Shown piece by piece: positions 30,646-41,251 of a stretch of 64,000 nucleotides of DNA (within the stretch, counting starts at the first letter, position 1; each line of letters opens with the position of its first letter). A program made the position numbers and the translations under genes. This DNA is from Gimesia sp. (GTDB lineage: Bacteria; Planctomycetota; Planctomycetia; Planctomycetales; Planctomycetaceae). Below the pieces are notes generated by a model. The model searched no databases and was not told the origin of the DNA. It worked only from the letters and a program-made list of their open reading frames with translations. The DNA is taken from positions 1 to 64,000 of the forward strand of contig PAJV01000018.1 in NCBI GenBank assembly GCA_002706765.1, written 5' to 3'.

Positions 30646-31752
30646 ATGCCTGAGAAAAAAACAAACAGCAACCGGCGTGATTTCCTGACAGGACGGGTCC
30701 TGAAACAGGCGATTGAAAATGCCGGCGATGATCTGGCCGATTATCTGAATCAGGCAACGGAAGAATTCGCGGCCCCCTCCGGCGGATCGACAATCCGTCT
30801 GAGTACCCGCGCGATGGCAACCGAATTCGCAATGGTTATGAACCCGGGGGCCAGCCAGCAGGTCATGCGTGCCTCAGATGCACTGGACCTGATTCATGAG
30901 TACGAGCAACTGATGACGGTCTATCGCAGTACCAGCGAGATGTCGCGGGTGAATGCCACAGCATCAGAGGGCCCCGTCAGCATGGATCCCCGGCTGTTCG
31001 AGATTCTCGATCGGTCTAGACAGATCTGCCTGGACACGGAAGGGGGTTTTGATCCTTCCTCAGGCCCCTTGATCGCATTGTGGCGCGAATCTCGACTGGC
31101 GGGCAGACTTCCCACGCAATCGGAAATTGAAGACTGCCTGCAGTATACCGGTATCGAGCAATTTCTGTTTGATCACGAAGCGCGAACGATTCAATACCGG
31201 TCGCCTGAGAATGAATTGAACCTGGGCGGCATCGGCAAAGGCTATGCCCTGGATCTCGCCGGACAGTTTTTAAAGTCAGAAGAACAGGAAGACTGGCTGT
31301 TTTACGGCGGTTTCAGCAGCATCCTCGCTACAGGAACACATAACAAATTACCTGGCTGGCCGGTGGGAATCAAAAACCCGCTCTTCACCAGCCAGCGACT
31401 GGGTACCATTCTCCTGCAGAATTGTGCCATGTCGACCAGTGGATCTTCAGTACAGCACTTTCGTCATCAAGGGCAGCGATATGGGCACATTCTTGACCCG
31501 CGCACAGGCTGGCCGGTGTCGGAATTACTGTCTGTAACGGTTATCGCCCCTGATGCAGCCCTGGCGGACGCCCTTTCCACCGCTTTTTATGTAATCGGCA
31601 TCGAAAAGGCACTGGAGTATTGCGAGAACCATACTCAGGTCGGTACGATTTTAATTCCCCCCCCTGCCCAAGGCAGAAAACTCAGTCCGGTGATTCGAGG
31701 AATTCCGAATGAGTTTCTGTTCCTGGATCGCGACCAATTGTTGTCACAATGA
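30646..31752 (+). CDS. ApbE-like FAD:protein FMN transferase
   Basis: Family members attach FMN covalently to Thr/Ser of target proteins such as NqrB/NqrC. The product is 368 residues from the ATG at 30646; an in-frame TTG at 30625, preceded by GAGG, is an alternative. The start NRRDFLTGRVLKQAI has an RRDFL pair like a Tat signal but no long hydrophobic stretch follows, so export is unclear. Family motifs are TRAMATEFAM, ELNLGGIGKGYALD near 195-208, the Mg-binding GHILDPRTGWPVSE near 285, and the ADALSTAFYVIG helix. It lies about 95 bp after leuD with no functional link apparent. Confidence 0.88.
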   Translation: MPEKKTNSNRRDFLTGRVLKQAIENAGDDLADYLNQATEEFAAPSGGSTIRLSTRAMATEFAMVMNPGASQQVMRASDALDLIHEYEQLMTVYRSTSEMSRVNATASEGPVSMDPRLFEILDRSRQICLDTEGGFDPSSGPLIALWRESRLAGRLPTQSEIEDCLQYTGIEQFLFDHEARTIQYRSPENELNLGGIGKGYALDLAGQFLKSEEQEDWLFYGGFSSILATGTHNKLPGWPVGIKNPLFTSQRLGTILLQNCAMSTSGSSVQHFRHQGQRYGHILDPRTGWPVSELLSVTVIAPDAALADALSTAFYVIGIEKALEYCENHTQVGTILIPPPAQGRKLSPVIRGIPNEFLFLDRDQLLSQ

Positions 31753-31843
31753 TTAGTCGCTATAAAGGACTTGTGAAGAACTGGTTTGTAGATCGCACGC
31801 ATCTGGATCACGATTAATCGTTTCCGAGCGCGGTAAGACGGCC

Positions 31844-31876
31844 GGACCTGAGTCAACTGACCCGGGTTCCTGTTCT
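31844..31876 (+). terminator. Possible terminator after the ApbE-like gene
   Basis: GGACCTGAGTCA and TGACCCGGGTTCC form a stem with one bulge and G-T pairs, followed by TGTTCTTT. It is the only candidate between the ApbE-like and DoxX-like genes. Confidence 0.35.
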
Positions 31877-32006
31877 TTCAGAGAGCATGGAAACCAGGGT
31901 ACTAACCACCGACGATCAATCCGGACCGGCCTTGATCATGTCAAAAAGTGTCACACAGAATCTGACTAATAAAACTGAAATCCCCTGAAAAAATGAGGGT
32001 TTACGA

Positions 32007-33248
32007 GTGCAAGATTTAAAGAAAATCACAGGCATTGCCATCCTGTTCATCGTCGTTTTACGTCTCAGCATTGGCTGGCAACTGCTCTACGAAGGCCTCT
32101 GGAAAATTGAAACGCTCAGTTCCAATCGCCCCTGGACGGCCGCGGGCTACCTCAATAATGCCAAAGGACCGTTTCGAGATCACTTCCGCAGCATGACGGG
32201 AGATCCCAATGATATGAACTGGCTCGATGCGGACAAGGTCGAAGCCAAGTGGCTCGACTGGGAACAACGTTTCCTCAATCACTACCCCAACCTGACAGAC
32301 GCTCAGAAATCCCGTGTGCATCAAATGGTTCACGGCAGCGATTATTTTGCTGCGGAATTAAGTGCCCTCCCTCCCGGTGTCGAATTCGACGGCAGCCTGG
32401 GCGAAGTGATCAAGTTTGACCCCGAGAGAAAACGCTTGATCGTCGATGGAAAAAAACACCTCACACCAGCTGAAAAACAGCGTTTGCTGGAGATGGTCCC
32501 CGTAAAAAAAGGGTCCAACGGTAAATTGACAGGCGGAACTCCCCTTGATCGTGAATACTATGATGCGGTTGAGAAAGTGTATGCGCGCTCTGCCCGACTC
32601 AGTTATGTTGAAAAAATGCAGGCATCACTGCGCGGTAACCCGGAACTGGCTGGCCAGATCGATGTCGAACAGGAAGGTACCATTGATGGAAAGCGGGTGG
32701 GGAAAATCGAACAATACAAGATTGCCCTCGATCGCTATGAACAGCGTCTTGCCAACGCGGACCAGGATTACAAGGTAGACCACCTTGATAAAATCTGGGC
32801 AGAAATTCAGCAGATGAAAGCCAGCCTGGTCAATCCCATTCGCGCCATGGAAGACGAAATGGAATCGGAAGCCACCCAGCTGCTGACCCCCGAACAGCTG
32901 GCAGCCGGCCCGGTCCCTCCCGAGGATACGCAGATCCACCGTGTGAACCTGCTGACCATCTACAGTTTGACTCTGCTTGGGGTACTCCTGCTGATCGGGT
33001 TTGGCACCCGGATCGCGGCAGTCGCCTCTGCGGGCATGCTGCTCTCATTCTATCTGGTCATGCCTCCCTGGCCGGGAGTTCCAGCCGTACCGGGACCTGA
33101 ACACAGTTTTATCATCAATAAGAATCTGATTGAAGTCATAGCCCTGCTGGCAATTGCCGCTTTGCCCACGGGAACCTGGTTCGGCATTGATGGACTGGTT
33201 TACCGTTTTTTCCAGAGTAGAAAAAACAAGGCAAACAAAACCAACTGA
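32007..33248 (+). CDS. DoxX-like membrane protein with large internal domain
   Basis: A 413-residue inner-membrane protein. I use the GTG start at 32007, with GAGGG 7 nt upstream. The first helix (about 8-28, IAILFIVVLRLSIGWQLLYEGLWK) has the look of a DoxX N-terminus. The last three helices (about 312-400) contain GFGTRIAAVASAGMLLSFYL and the NKNLIEVIALLAIAALPTG segment, also typical of DoxX. Between them is a hydrophilic part of about 270 residues with coiled-coil character, which is presumably periplasmic. Function is unknown; some DoxX proteins work with thiol oxidation or thiosulfate:quinone reduction. A Tat-type Gfo/Idh/MocA oxidoreductase follows after 125 bp, a pairing I associate with planctomycetes. 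Confidence 0.65.
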   Translation: MQDLKKITGIAILFIVVLRLSIGWQLLYEGLWKIETLSSNRPWTAAGYLNNAKGPFRDHFRSMTGDPNDMNWLDADKVEAKWLDWEQRFLNHYPNLTDAQKSRVHQMVHGSDYFAAELSALPPGVEFDGSLGEVIKFDPERKRLIVDGKKHLTPAEKQRLLEMVPVKKGSNGKLTGGTPLDREYYDAVEKVYARSARLSYVEKMQASLRGNPELAGQIDVEQEGTIDGKRVGKIEQYKIALDRYEQRLANADQDYKVDHLDKIWAEIQQMKASLVNPIRAMEDEMESEATQLLTPEQLAAGPVPPEDTQIHRVNLLTIYSLTLLGVLLLIGFGTRIAAVASAGMLLSFYLVMPPWPGVPAVPGPEHSFIINKNLIEVIALLAIAALPTGTWFGIDGLVYRFFQSRKNKANKTN

Positions 33249-33373
33249 TTCGATACATTTTACGTAAGAAATGAAGGTACATCTAACAAACGCCTCGTTT
33301 CCCGCCTATAATTTAGTTAACAATCACTCTCTACGGATCACAGCTACGCATTGCGTACCAGGAGATTATTAAG

Positions 33374-34921
33374 ATGAATCTGACTCCCGAACAGGAACAA
33401 ATCGGTAAAGATAACTTCAATGAAGCTGTTTCGTTTACACGTCGTGACTTCCTCACCACGGCAGCAGCAGCCGGTACCGGTTTAGGTGCTACCTATTTTG
33501 GATACGAGGAACTCAAAGGCAAACCAGTCAAAGTTGGATTCATCGGCACGGGTGATGAAGGCAGTGTGCTGATTACCCAGCATCCACCTGAATACATGGA
33601 GATTGTCGCCATTGCAGACCTGCGTCCTTCGAACCGCCACAAAGCGTTTCACGGACATGGCAATGAACACCGTGTCGGTCTGATTAAGAAGCTTGGCGCA
33701 GAAAAAGCTTCCAAAATCAAACAGTACGACGATCATAAAAAACTGATTGCTGCAAAAGAGGAACTTGGTCTGGAAGCAGTCGTGATTGCGGTTCCCTTAA
33801 GCCAGCACGCTCCCATCGCGATGGCAGCACTGGACGCCGGGCTGCATGTGCTCTCTGAAAAACTGATGGCACACAACATCACCGAATGTAAACAACTCAT
33901 CAAAAAAGCCAAAGAAAAGAACCTGCTGCTCGCTGTAGGGCACCAACGTCACTACAGCGTTCTGTATGACAATGCAAATCAACTGGTAAAAACGGGCCTC
34001 CTCGGCGACATTCGACATATCCGCGCCCAGTGGCACCGCAACAACAGCTTCCCCGGTCGGGACAGCTGGCGAAAAAGAGTTCCCAAAGAAGACGAAAAGG
34101 CGCTCGCCCAATCCGTCCAGGAATATGGCTACGACAACATGGACGAACTCATCAACTGGCGTCTGTATAACAAAACAGGCGGTGGTTTGATGGCCGAGCT
34201 GGGTAGCCACCAGTTGGATGCCTGCAGCATCTTTCTGGGCAAAGTTCATCCGCTGGCAGTTCAGGGTTATGGCGGTAAAAACTTTTACGGCGTCAAAGGC
34301 ATCGGTTCGAAAGACAAACAGGAAGACGATCGCGAGATCGATGACCATGTGTATGTCACCTTTGAATTCCCGGGCCCACACTACGATGCAGAAACCAACC
34401 CTCGCGACATCTGCATCGTGACTTATTCTTCAATCAACACGAACCGCTGGGAACCTTACGGTGAAACCGTACTCGGCAGCCGTGGTACCCTGATCATGAA
34501 GACTGAAAAAGAAGCACTGCTCTTTAAAGAAGCCAGCCCCTCAACGGGTGGTGGCGGACCTGACCAGCGTCTGTGGGTCATCAAATCCAGCGATGGCAGC
34601 GGCCCGGTCCTGGATGCATACGAAACCACAGCCCCTTCTGCTGCTGCTTCAGACACCACCAAAGCGATGGGCGATGAAATCAGTCGTGGATACACCGAAG
34701 AAATGGAACATTTCTGCCACTGTATCCGCACAGATAATCACAGCGATCCCAAAGACGGCGGTCTGAAATGTAATGGAACTGTCGCGATGGCCGATGCGAT
34801 CATGGCATTGACTTCCAACCTGGCCATGAAGCATAAGGTTCGCATCGAATTCAAACCTGAATGGTTCGATCCCGAAAGCCCCGCGACTCCCGAAGCGGAT
34901 TTTGCTGAAAAACTCGCCTGA
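33374..34921 (+). CDS. Gfo/Idh/MocA family oxidoreductase with Tat-type signal
   Basis: A 515-residue NAD(P)-dependent oxidoreductase-fold protein. The start has AGGAG upstream. Residues 23-45 ([20 protein letters not shown]) form a twin-arginine signal. The Rossmann motif [12 protein letters not shown] lies at about 53-64, followed by [35 protein letters not shown], where the family's catalytic EKP is EKL. GHQRHYS and [21 protein letters not shown] (with the substrate-binding His) are also visible. Members of this family act on sugars and inositols; planctomycetes have many exported copies whose substrates are unknown. The predicted location is outside the inner membrane, where NAD supply is unclear, so it may hold its cofactor tightly. 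Confidence 0.85.
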   Translation: MNLTPEQEQIGKDNFNEAVSFTRRDFLTTAAAAGTGLGATYFGYEELKGKPVKVGFIGTGDEGSVLITQHPPEYMEIVAIADLRPSNRHKAFHGHGNEHRVGLIKKLGAEKASKIKQYDDHKKLIAAKEELGLEAVVIAVPLSQHAPIAMAALDAGLHVLSEKLMAHNITECKQLIKKAKEKNLLLAVGHQRHYSVLYDNANQLVKTGLLGDIRHIRAQWHRNNSFPGRDSWRKRVPKEDEKALAQSVQEYGYDNMDELINWRLYNKTGGGLMAELGSHQLDACSIFLGKVHPLAVQGYGGKNFYGVKGIGSKDKQEDDREIDDHVYVTFEFPGPHYDAETNPRDICIVTYSSINTNRWEPYGETVLGSRGTLIMKTEKEALLFKEASPSTGGGGPDQRLWVIKSSDGSGPVLDAYETTAPSAAASDTTKAMGDEISRGYTEEMEHFCHCIRTDNHSDPKDGGLKCNGTVAMADAIMALTSNLAMKHKVRIEFKPEWFDPESPATPEADFAEKLA

Positions 34922-34963
34922 TCGCAGTCTATTGAATTCAGACTCTATTTCGATCATGATTCC

Positions 34964-35004
34964 ACAATGCCGAGGAATAACCCCCTCGGCATTGTTTCTT
35001 TTTA
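34964..35004 (+). terminator. Strong Rho-independent terminator
   Basis: A 12-bp perfect stem (ACAATGCCGAGG / CCTCGGCATTGT) with an 8-nt loop is followed by TTCTTTTT. It ends the oxidoreductase transcript and separates it from the MFS gene. Confidence 0.85.
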
Positions 35005-35038
35005 AATAGTCATCGCATCCACTGCAAAGGGGAATCAC

Positions 35039-36337
35039 GTGTCGGAAGGACGCAAGGCAGGCTTGTTTCTCATATTCGTAACCGTCTTTATCGATCTACT
35101 CGGTTTTGGAATTGTATTACCCCTGTTGCCCCGCTACGGCGAACACTTTGAAGCAGGGGGTACCACACTGGGACTGCTGATGGCATCCTTTTCAGCCATG
35201 CAGTTTCTGTTTGCTCCCATCTGGGGACGGATTTCCGATCGCGTCGGGCGCCGCCCGATCCTGATCCTGGGTCTGCTGGGCTCGACCTTCTTTTATGGCA
35301 TGTTCGGTTTCGCGACCTCACTTGGTAAAACCGGTATGTTTCTGGGAATTGATGCCCTTTCCTGGTTATTCATCACCCGTATCGGCGCTGGAATCGCCGG
35401 CGCCACGATCCCGACCGCACAAGCATATATCGCCGATATCACCGGCCCTAAAGAACGGGGAAAAGGGATGGCCCTCATTGGCGCCGCCTTTGGGATCGGC
35501 TTCACATTCGGACCACTGATTGGCGCTGCTTTTGTTTCTGCAGAAACAGGTGCCACTCCCAGTGCAGCGCCTGGTTATGTTGCCTGCGTGCTCTCCGGGA
35601 TGGCTGCATTGCTCTCCATTTTCATCCTGCCCGAATCCCTGACGAAAAAGGCGACTGATTCTTCAGCGAAACGTCATCACTGGTTCGATATCTCAGGTTT
35701 TCGTCATGCCCTGGCACAGCCGCGCATCGGATTGATTCTGCTGGCGATTTTCCTGACTACTTTTGCGTTTGCCCAGTTTGAATCCACGCTTTCACTGCTG
35801 ACCCAGGAACTCGGCTTTGCCGCCCGCAGTAACTTTTTCATCTTTGCCTACATCGGTTTCATCCTGACTCTCAGCCAGGGAATCCTGGTCAGACGCCTGA
35901 TTCCCAGACTGGGAGAATATCGCATGGGACTGATTGGGATTATCCTGATGGTCATCGGCCTGCTGCTGATCGGCGTAGCCGGCAATTCCGGGTCCTACAC
36001 CATGCTGTATGCCGTACTCCCGATTTCGGTAGTTGGTTTTTCCGCCACCACCCCTTCCCTGCAGTCGCTCCTGTCCTTGAACACTTCGGATGAAGAACAG
36101 GGCGGAGTCCTCGGCGTCGGTCAGAGTATCTCTGCCCTGGCCCGGATTCTTGGTCCCCTCGCGGGCATCATCCTGTTTAAAGGAACCCGGGGAGACTTGA
36201 TCACGGGCAGTATCACTGCCCCCTACTGGGCAGGAGCGGGGATTATGATACTCGGGCTGATTCTGATGTTCCTCTTAAAAACGGGCTCAACAGACCCGGA
36301 AACAGAGCCCGAAATCTCATCGCCGGTTGAGTCTTAA
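35039..36337 (+). CDS. MFS transporter, TetA-like (DHA1 family)
   Basis: A 432-residue inner-membrane proton antiporter with about 12 hydrophobic segments. The GTG start is preceded by AAGGGGA. The N-terminal FVTVFIDLLGFGIVLPLLPRYGE and the loop motif GRISDRVGRRPILILG (motif A, about 65-80) place it in the drug:H+ antiporter-1 group with TetA. TRIGAGIAGATIPTAQAYIADITGPKERGKGMA is a further conserved block. The substrate cannot be predicted; most chromosomal members of this group are not antibiotic resistance determinants. The gene is flanked by a terminator upstream. Confidence 0.88.
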   Translation: MSEGRKAGLFLIFVTVFIDLLGFGIVLPLLPRYGEHFEAGGTTLGLLMASFSAMQFLFAPIWGRISDRVGRRPILILGLLGSTFFYGMFGFATSLGKTGMFLGIDALSWLFITRIGAGIAGATIPTAQAYIADITGPKERGKGMALIGAAFGIGFTFGPLIGAAFVSAETGATPSAAPGYVACVLSGMAALLSIFILPESLTKKATDSSAKRHHWFDISGFRHALAQPRIGLILLAIFLTTFAFAQFESTLSLLTQELGFAARSNFFIFAYIGFILTLSQGILVRRLIPRLGEYRMGLIGIILMVIGLLLIGVAGNSGSYTMLYAVLPISVVGFSATTPSLQSLLSLNTSDEEQGGVLGVGQSISALARILGPLAGIILFKGTRGDLITGSITAPYWAGAGIMILGLILMFLLKTGSTDPETEPEISSPVES

Positions 36338-36473
36338 CCTGTTCCCAGACATACAGAAAACCCCTCAATCACCTGCAAAAACCCGGTCTTGCTCTGTGAC
36401 TTAAATTGTGATACTGATACGCGCTGTGGTAACTCATCATGACAGGATAGACACTCTTACAGGCACCGATGCC

Positions 36474-37283
36474 ATGCGCGAACAATTCTTCAAATCAAAA
36501 TGGACCCGCTGTATTCTGCTGGCATTGGCCGTTTCACCTTTTGTCACAGCCAGTTTCGCGCACTGGTCTGGCTCACGCGTGCAGGATTCACTCGCAGCAG
36601 AGCCAAAACCTGCGCTGGCATTTGAAACCTATCTGGTCAACACCGGCATGGTGAAAGAAACCACCCGGGTCGTCGGTGCCCGCTTCCGCTTTAAGAATCT
36701 GAGTGAGCACACCGTAACCGTGACCGATCTGGTCCCCAGTTGCGGATGCCTCAAACCACGACTCGAGAAAAAAGTCTATGCGCCCAATGAAGCAGGAGAG
36801 TTCCAGCTGAAAATGGAAACAGCCAGCGAATCTCCCGGACAAAAAGAATACTTCGTTGATTTCAAATATGAAGACACACAGGAACGCTCCACGCGACTGA
36901 CTTTCAAACTGGAATTACCAGTCCGCAGACTGGTCGTCAAACCCAAAGCTCTGGTGATCTATCAATTCACACCCGGACGAACCATTCATCCGCTGACTGT
37001 TTCCGACTATCGAGGCGGTAAAGAGTTCGAAATCCTCAGCGCCGAAAGTACTTCTGAATACGCCCAGGTAAAACTGGCTGAACGGGAGTTCGACAAAGGG
37101 GTTACTTCACAAAAACTGGAAGTCGTTGTGGAAAATCTGGTGCCCCCCGGAAAACACAATGGAATGATCGTCATTAAAACCAACGATCCCGATTTTCCGG
37201 AACTCTATGTCCCGATCATTATTCAGGGACCCGACCAGAAAACAGCTCAACAGAATCTACCAGGTTCACCTAACGCCAATTAG
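36474..37283 (+). CDS. DUF1573-containing exported protein
   Basis: The product is 269 residues from the ATG at 36474; an upstream TTG at 36408 is unlikely since the signal peptide begins at the later start. A hydrophobic segment (about 11-30) suggests an Sec signal or membrane anchor. The signature of DUF1573 is present near residues 75-90: RFRFKNLSEHTVTVTDLVPSCGCLKP. The rest folds as Ig-like beta strands. The second half has another VRRLVVKPKALVIYQF-type repeat. Proteins of this kind are abundant in planctomycete and Bacteroidetes envelopes, with no established role. The direct neighbours are an MFS transporter and a large membrane protein. Confidence 0.75.
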   Translation: MREQFFKSKWTRCILLALAVSPFVTASFAHWSGSRVQDSLAAEPKPALAFETYLVNTGMVKETTRVVGARFRFKNLSEHTVTVTDLVPSCGCLKPRLEKKVYAPNEAGEFQLKMETASESPGQKEYFVDFKYEDTQERSTRLTFKLELPVRRLVVKPKALVIYQFTPGRTIHPLTVSDYRGGKEFEILSAESTSEYAQVKLAEREFDKGVTSQKLEVVVENLVPPGKHNGMIVIKTNDPDFPELYVPIIIQGPDQKTAQQNLPGSPNAN

Positions 37284-37538
37284 ACGGTGTGCAGTCTTCC
37301 TGCAGCATCTCCCATGCGATTTGAGCCAGGTATCAAAGATAAAGCGACGCTCTGCTCAAGGGTAATGCGTTCCGGATCAACGGGATCAGCCTTTTCTCAA
37401 GCTGTAGATATTTCCTCTTTTTTTGGAAATCTTTTCCATTAATTGTACGGAGACCGCAATTCAGCCCCACTATTAATGGGTAGAGCAACCTGATTTTCGG
37501 GTTTCTCCCCACAATCCTTTTGAATTTAATGGTGCTGT

Positions 37539-39920
37539 ATGCGTTTAACTCTGAGAACTCTGATCGCGTATCTCGACGACGTCCTCGAACCCTCTCAAAT
37601 CAAAGAGATCGGCAAGAAACTGGAAGAAAGCAGCTATGCTTCCTCTCTGGTGGAACGCATTAAAGACGTTTTACGCCGACGTCGACTGACTGCACCTGAA
37701 GTGGAAGGGCCGGGCTCAAATCCCGATCCGAATACAGTCGCGGAATATCTGGATAATACGCTGACACCGGAAAGCGTTGCTGATGTAGAAAAGATCTGCC
37801 TGAATTCCGATGTGAATCTTGTTGAAGTCGCCGCCTCGCACCAGATTTTAACCCTGGTTCTGGGCGAACCCGCGACCATCAACCCGGATACCAGAGATCG
37901 TATTTACGCCTTGGGACCTGCTCCTGCAGGCACTCAGACGGAGACAGCAGCTGGAACGACAGTGCCCCAAACACCGGCATCTGATTCAGCAATGGCTCCA
38001 CACCCCCCTGCTTCAAGCCCCTTGCGTAATCCGACTCCCGTTAAACAGCAGACGATGCCAGCAGAAGAACCGGAGCCTTTCTCTTCGCGCATACCGGATT
38101 ACCTGAAAACAAAACCGCTCTGGAAAAGGATCACTCCTTACTTCCTGGTAATCCTCGCAGCTGTCGTCTGGGCAGGACTGTTCTTCGGCGATTCGACACT
38201 TTTCCCCAACCTGTTTTCGGATGGTGACAAATCGAACCAGGTAGCCAGCACTGCCATCGATAACCCTGAAGTCGATCTGGGAGCACCACAGGCAATTAAC
38301 AAATCGGAAACGACTCCCCAACAGAATGCTCCCGCTGTTCCCGCAACAAATACAGAAACCGATGAAAAATCTGCTGCCCCCGAGCAAAAAGAGCCTGCCG
38401 GTGAATCGGTCGCGATGAATACAAAGCCTCCCGCATTCGATCCTCCCCCACCGGCGGACGCAGAAACAGCATCCACAACCAAACCCGTTCCAGAGACTCC
38501 TCCGGCAACCGAATCTCTGCCATTACCTGCGACGACCGAAACTCAACCGCCTCAGCCACAAACCGCAAAACCAGAACCAGCTCAGCCCGCTTCGACGGAC
38601 AGTGAAACAGTCGCCATGAATGCCAGCAACGGCAAAGCCCCCGCACCAGCGCCACCCAAAATTGAAATGGCCGATGCTGTGGCAAAGGCACCGGCTGCCC
38701 AGATCGAATCGGAAGACGGTTTCTTTCTGGAACGGGTTGATAACAAACATGAACTGGCGGACAAAAACGACTGGGTGATCCTGTCCAAGGTCAGCCCGAT
38801 TCAGGTCGGTTCGACGGTGGCTTCTCCCGAACCCTTCACTGCCCGAATCAATATCCCGGAAGCACTATGCAAAGTCGTACTTCTTCCCGGAACGGCTGTT
38901 ACTTATACAGGCAAAAACAAAGCCGCCGACATGGGCTTCCAGATACAGGAAGGACGCATTCGAATTGAAGCGTCCCGAGGCCTGAACGACGCCAGAGACG
39001 CAGCGGGACCTGTGCTTTCGATCAAAATTAACGACGAACTCTGGCGCGTGGATCTGGTAACCAGAGACAGTGTGTGTGGCATTCAGATTGTTCCGGTACA
39101 ACCGCATCATCCCGGGCAGACTCCCGACGGAGATAATTACACAGGAATGCTGTTTGTTCATTCGGGCATGATTCGATTCTCGGACGGCAAAGGAAAAGTC
39201 CAGACGATTGATGCGGGACACTGGATGTCCCTGACGGCCGGAGATCGAGCCAGGGGAGCGATCAATCCTTCAAACCAGCCGAAGCCACTGCGCGTGCCTC
39301 ATTGGGTCGAACCCGACTACAAAGACAATTCCTATCTTTCACGACGTTTAATTGCTGCCTTTGCCAAAGAATTAAAAGACGGTCAACTTGTCTCACTCAC
39401 CATGCCGGCCATTACCAAGGATTTGAAACCCAATGTCTCTGACCTGGCTACCAAGTCACTGGCACTCACGAACCGTTATCAGGAACTGGTGAAAGTCCTC
39501 AACCAGGTCGACCATCATGAATCTCGCATTGCCGCCATTGACGGACTTCGCAACTGGCTGCTCCGTGACCCGGAAAATGGAACACTGCTGGCAGAGTCTC
39601 TGCAAAATCAGTTCTCTCCACAGATGGCTGAAATCCTGGAACGACTGCTCTGGGGATTCCAGCCGGAAGATGCACAAGACCGGTTTATCTCAGGTCGACT
39701 GGTGGAATGGCTTGAGCATAGCAACGTTGCCGTGCGAGAGCTGGCGTTTAATTACATCAACAAATTAACAGGACGCACTGTCGATTATTCTGCCATCGCC
39801 ACACCAACTCAAAGAAGGGCAACAGCACGCCGCTGGTACTCTCACATAGAAAAAAATGGTTCCTTACTGGATCCACAAGAGGCCACCCCGGCTTCTCCAG
39901 ACAAACCAGTCCTCCCGTAA
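37539..39920 (+). CDS. Large single-pass membrane protein with FecR-like domain
   Basis: A 793-residue protein not assigned to a known function. Two similar helical motifs lie in the cytoplasmic part, LIAYLDDVLEPSQIKEIGKKLEES (about 8-31) and VAEYLDNTLTPESVADVEKI (about 67-86), like the N-terminal part of anti-sigma factors but without zinc ligands. One transmembrane segment lies at about 200-217. It is followed by a long Pro/Ala/Thr/Glu-rich linker (220-390), presumably periplasmic, and then a beta-rich domain of FecR/iron-dicitrate type (about 400-580, FTARINIPEALCKVVLLPGTAVTYTG). The C-terminal 180 residues are helical. An anti-sigma or surface-signalling role is possible, but no sigma factor gene is adjacent. 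Confidence 0.6.
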   Translation: MRLTLRTLIAYLDDVLEPSQIKEIGKKLEESSYASSLVERIKDVLRRRRLTAPEVEGPGSNPDPNTVAEYLDNTLTPESVADVEKICLNSDVNLVEVAASHQILTLVLGEPATINPDTRDRIYALGPAPAGTQTETAAGTTVPQTPASDSAMAPHPPASSPLRNPTPVKQQTMPAEEPEPFSSRIPDYLKTKPLWKRITPYFLVILAAVVWAGLFFGDSTLFPNLFSDGDKSNQVASTAIDNPEVDLGAPQAINKSETTPQQNAPAVPATNTETDEKSAAPEQKEPAGESVAMNTKPPAFDPPPPADAETASTTKPVPETPPATESLPLPATTETQPPQPQTAKPEPAQPASTDSETVAMNASNGKAPAPAPPKIEMADAVAKAPAAQIESEDGFFLERVDNKHELADKNDWVILSKVSPIQVGSTVASPEPFTARINIPEALCKVVLLPGTAVTYTGKNKAADMGFQIQEGRIRIEASRGLNDARDAAGPVLSIKINDELWRVDLVTRDSVCGIQIVPVQPHHPGQTPDGDNYTGMLFVHSGMIRFSDGKGKVQTIDAGHWMSLTAGDRARGAINPSNQPKPLRVPHWVEPDYKDNSYLSRRLIAAFAKELKDGQLVSLTMPAITKDLKPNVSDLATKSLALTNRYQELVKVLNQVDHHESRIAAIDGLRNWLLRDPENGTLLAESLQNQFSPQMAEILERLLWGFQPEDAQDRFISGRLVEWLEHSNVAVRELAFNYINKLTGRTVDYSAIATPTQRRATARRWYSHIEKNGSLLDPQEATPASPDKPVLP

Positions 39921-39958
39921 CAGCATCGAGAACGCCGGTCAGTCGTCTACCAGTTTCT

Positions 39959-39995
39959 CCCTGTTGGAAATGATCTATCTCCATTTTCAACAGGG
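39959..39995 (+). terminator. Hairpin after the FecR-like gene
   Basis: CCCTGTTG and CAACAGGG close a stem extended by an imperfect GAAAT/ATTTT pairing. The T-run comes only about 20 nt later, so it may be a weak terminator. Confidence 0.45.
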
Positions 39996-40231
39996 ACTTG
40001 TGTTCTGAAATATTTTTCGGTTTTCAAACAGTTTTGAGCGAATTTCGAAAAAACTCCTCTTGCTGCATTTTTCACAGACTGCTATCTTTCTCACACTTCT
40101 CTCCCAGTCACTTCCTGATTGACTTTTCAATCCTTTAAAAATCACTTTCCCCAATCCAAACCATTTTTCCGACAGCATGAGATTCCGAACAGGACTCTGA
40201 AGCATGCTTACAAACGATGGAGATGTGCACG

Positions 40232-41251
40232 ATGCACTTGACCCGGATCAACTTTTCGTTAATCGGCAAACTGACCATTCTTCTGTCACTCGGATGCTTC
40301 ACGCTTTCCGGTTGTAATTCGATGCATGGCGTAGCCAGTAATGAAATGGGAAATGGATATTACCAGCGTGGTGAATATGCCAAAGCCCGTGAATCGTTCA
40401 CACGTGCCATCGCAGACAACCCCGACAATCCTGACTACGTCCATAACCTGGCGGTCGCCATGGAGAAAGAAGGAAACCTGGCAGGAGCAGAACAGACTTA
40501 TCAGAACGCGCTGCGACTTGACCCCTCCCACCAGCCCTCACACCATGGTCTGGCCGAGCTGATGATCAGCCAGGGACGTCAACAGGAAGCAGCTCAGCAT
40601 ATTACTGCCTGGCGGGATACACAACCTTACATTGCCGAATCACACCTGGAAATGGCCTGGCTGCTGGAACAGTCGGGAGATATCAATGGTGCAGAACAGT
40701 CACTCAAAGCGGCTGCCAACGTCGATCCGAATCACCCCAAAGTCTTAGCTCACCTGGGACAGGTCTATCAGCAGACAGGTCGCTCGGATGAAGCACTGGC
40801 CATGTATGAGCAATCACTCTATTCAGAATGGTATCAGCCGCAGGTGCAGTCACGGATTGCTTCCATCAAAAAGCCATACGATACCGCCAGCCCTCAGGAT
40901 CGCATCGTCGCCAAAGGCTGGGAGCACGGCCCGATGGGGAACGGCAGCCTGTTGCGTTACCGGTCACGCACCGCCCAGGCAAGTCATACCCATCCCCTTC
41001 CGACCTATACTCAAGGTGGATCAACAAGTACCATTGCCATGATGAATGAAGGACAGATGAGCCAGGCAGGCGGATATTCCGAACAGGTAGTCACCTCGCA
41101 ACCAATGCTGGTCGCCCCCGGCATGACAGGACAGCCGATACAGATGGGAACCCAGTACATGACGGCCTCGCCGGAACCAGTCAATGTTGATCCGGCTCAC
41201 TTCCCGACAGAACCAGCCACGGCAGGCACTCCCATCGTTCAACCCTACTAA
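40232..41251 (+). CDS. TPR-repeat lipoprotein
   Basis: The start at 40232 is chosen for a GGAGA site 8 nt upstream; ATG codons at 40217 and 40223 are in frame. The N-terminus is a lipoprotein signal ([21 protein letters not shown]), with Cys about residue 28 as the lipidated residue. Residues about 40-210 hold four to five tetratricopeptide repeats ([90 protein letters not shown]). The C-terminal 120 residues are Gly/Pro/Thr/Gln-rich and probably disordered. It is likely an outer-membrane- or periplasm-facing scaffold; the partner is unknown. Confidence 0.8.
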   Translation: MHLTRINFSLIGKLTILLSLGCFTLSGCNSMHGVASNEMGNGYYQRGEYAKARESFTRAIADNPDNPDYVHNLAVAMEKEGNLAGAEQTYQNALRLDPSHQPSHHGLAELMISQGRQQEAAQHITAWRDTQPYIAESHLEMAWLLEQSGDINGAEQSLKAAANVDPNHPKVLAHLGQVYQQTGRSDEALAMYEQSLYSEWYQPQVQSRIASIKKPYDTASPQDRIVAKGWEHGPMGNGSLLRYRSRTAQASHTHPLPTYTQGGSTSTIAMMNEGQMSQAGGYSEQVVTSQPMLVAPGMTGQPIQMGTQYMTASPEPVNVDPAHFPTEPATAGTPIVQPY

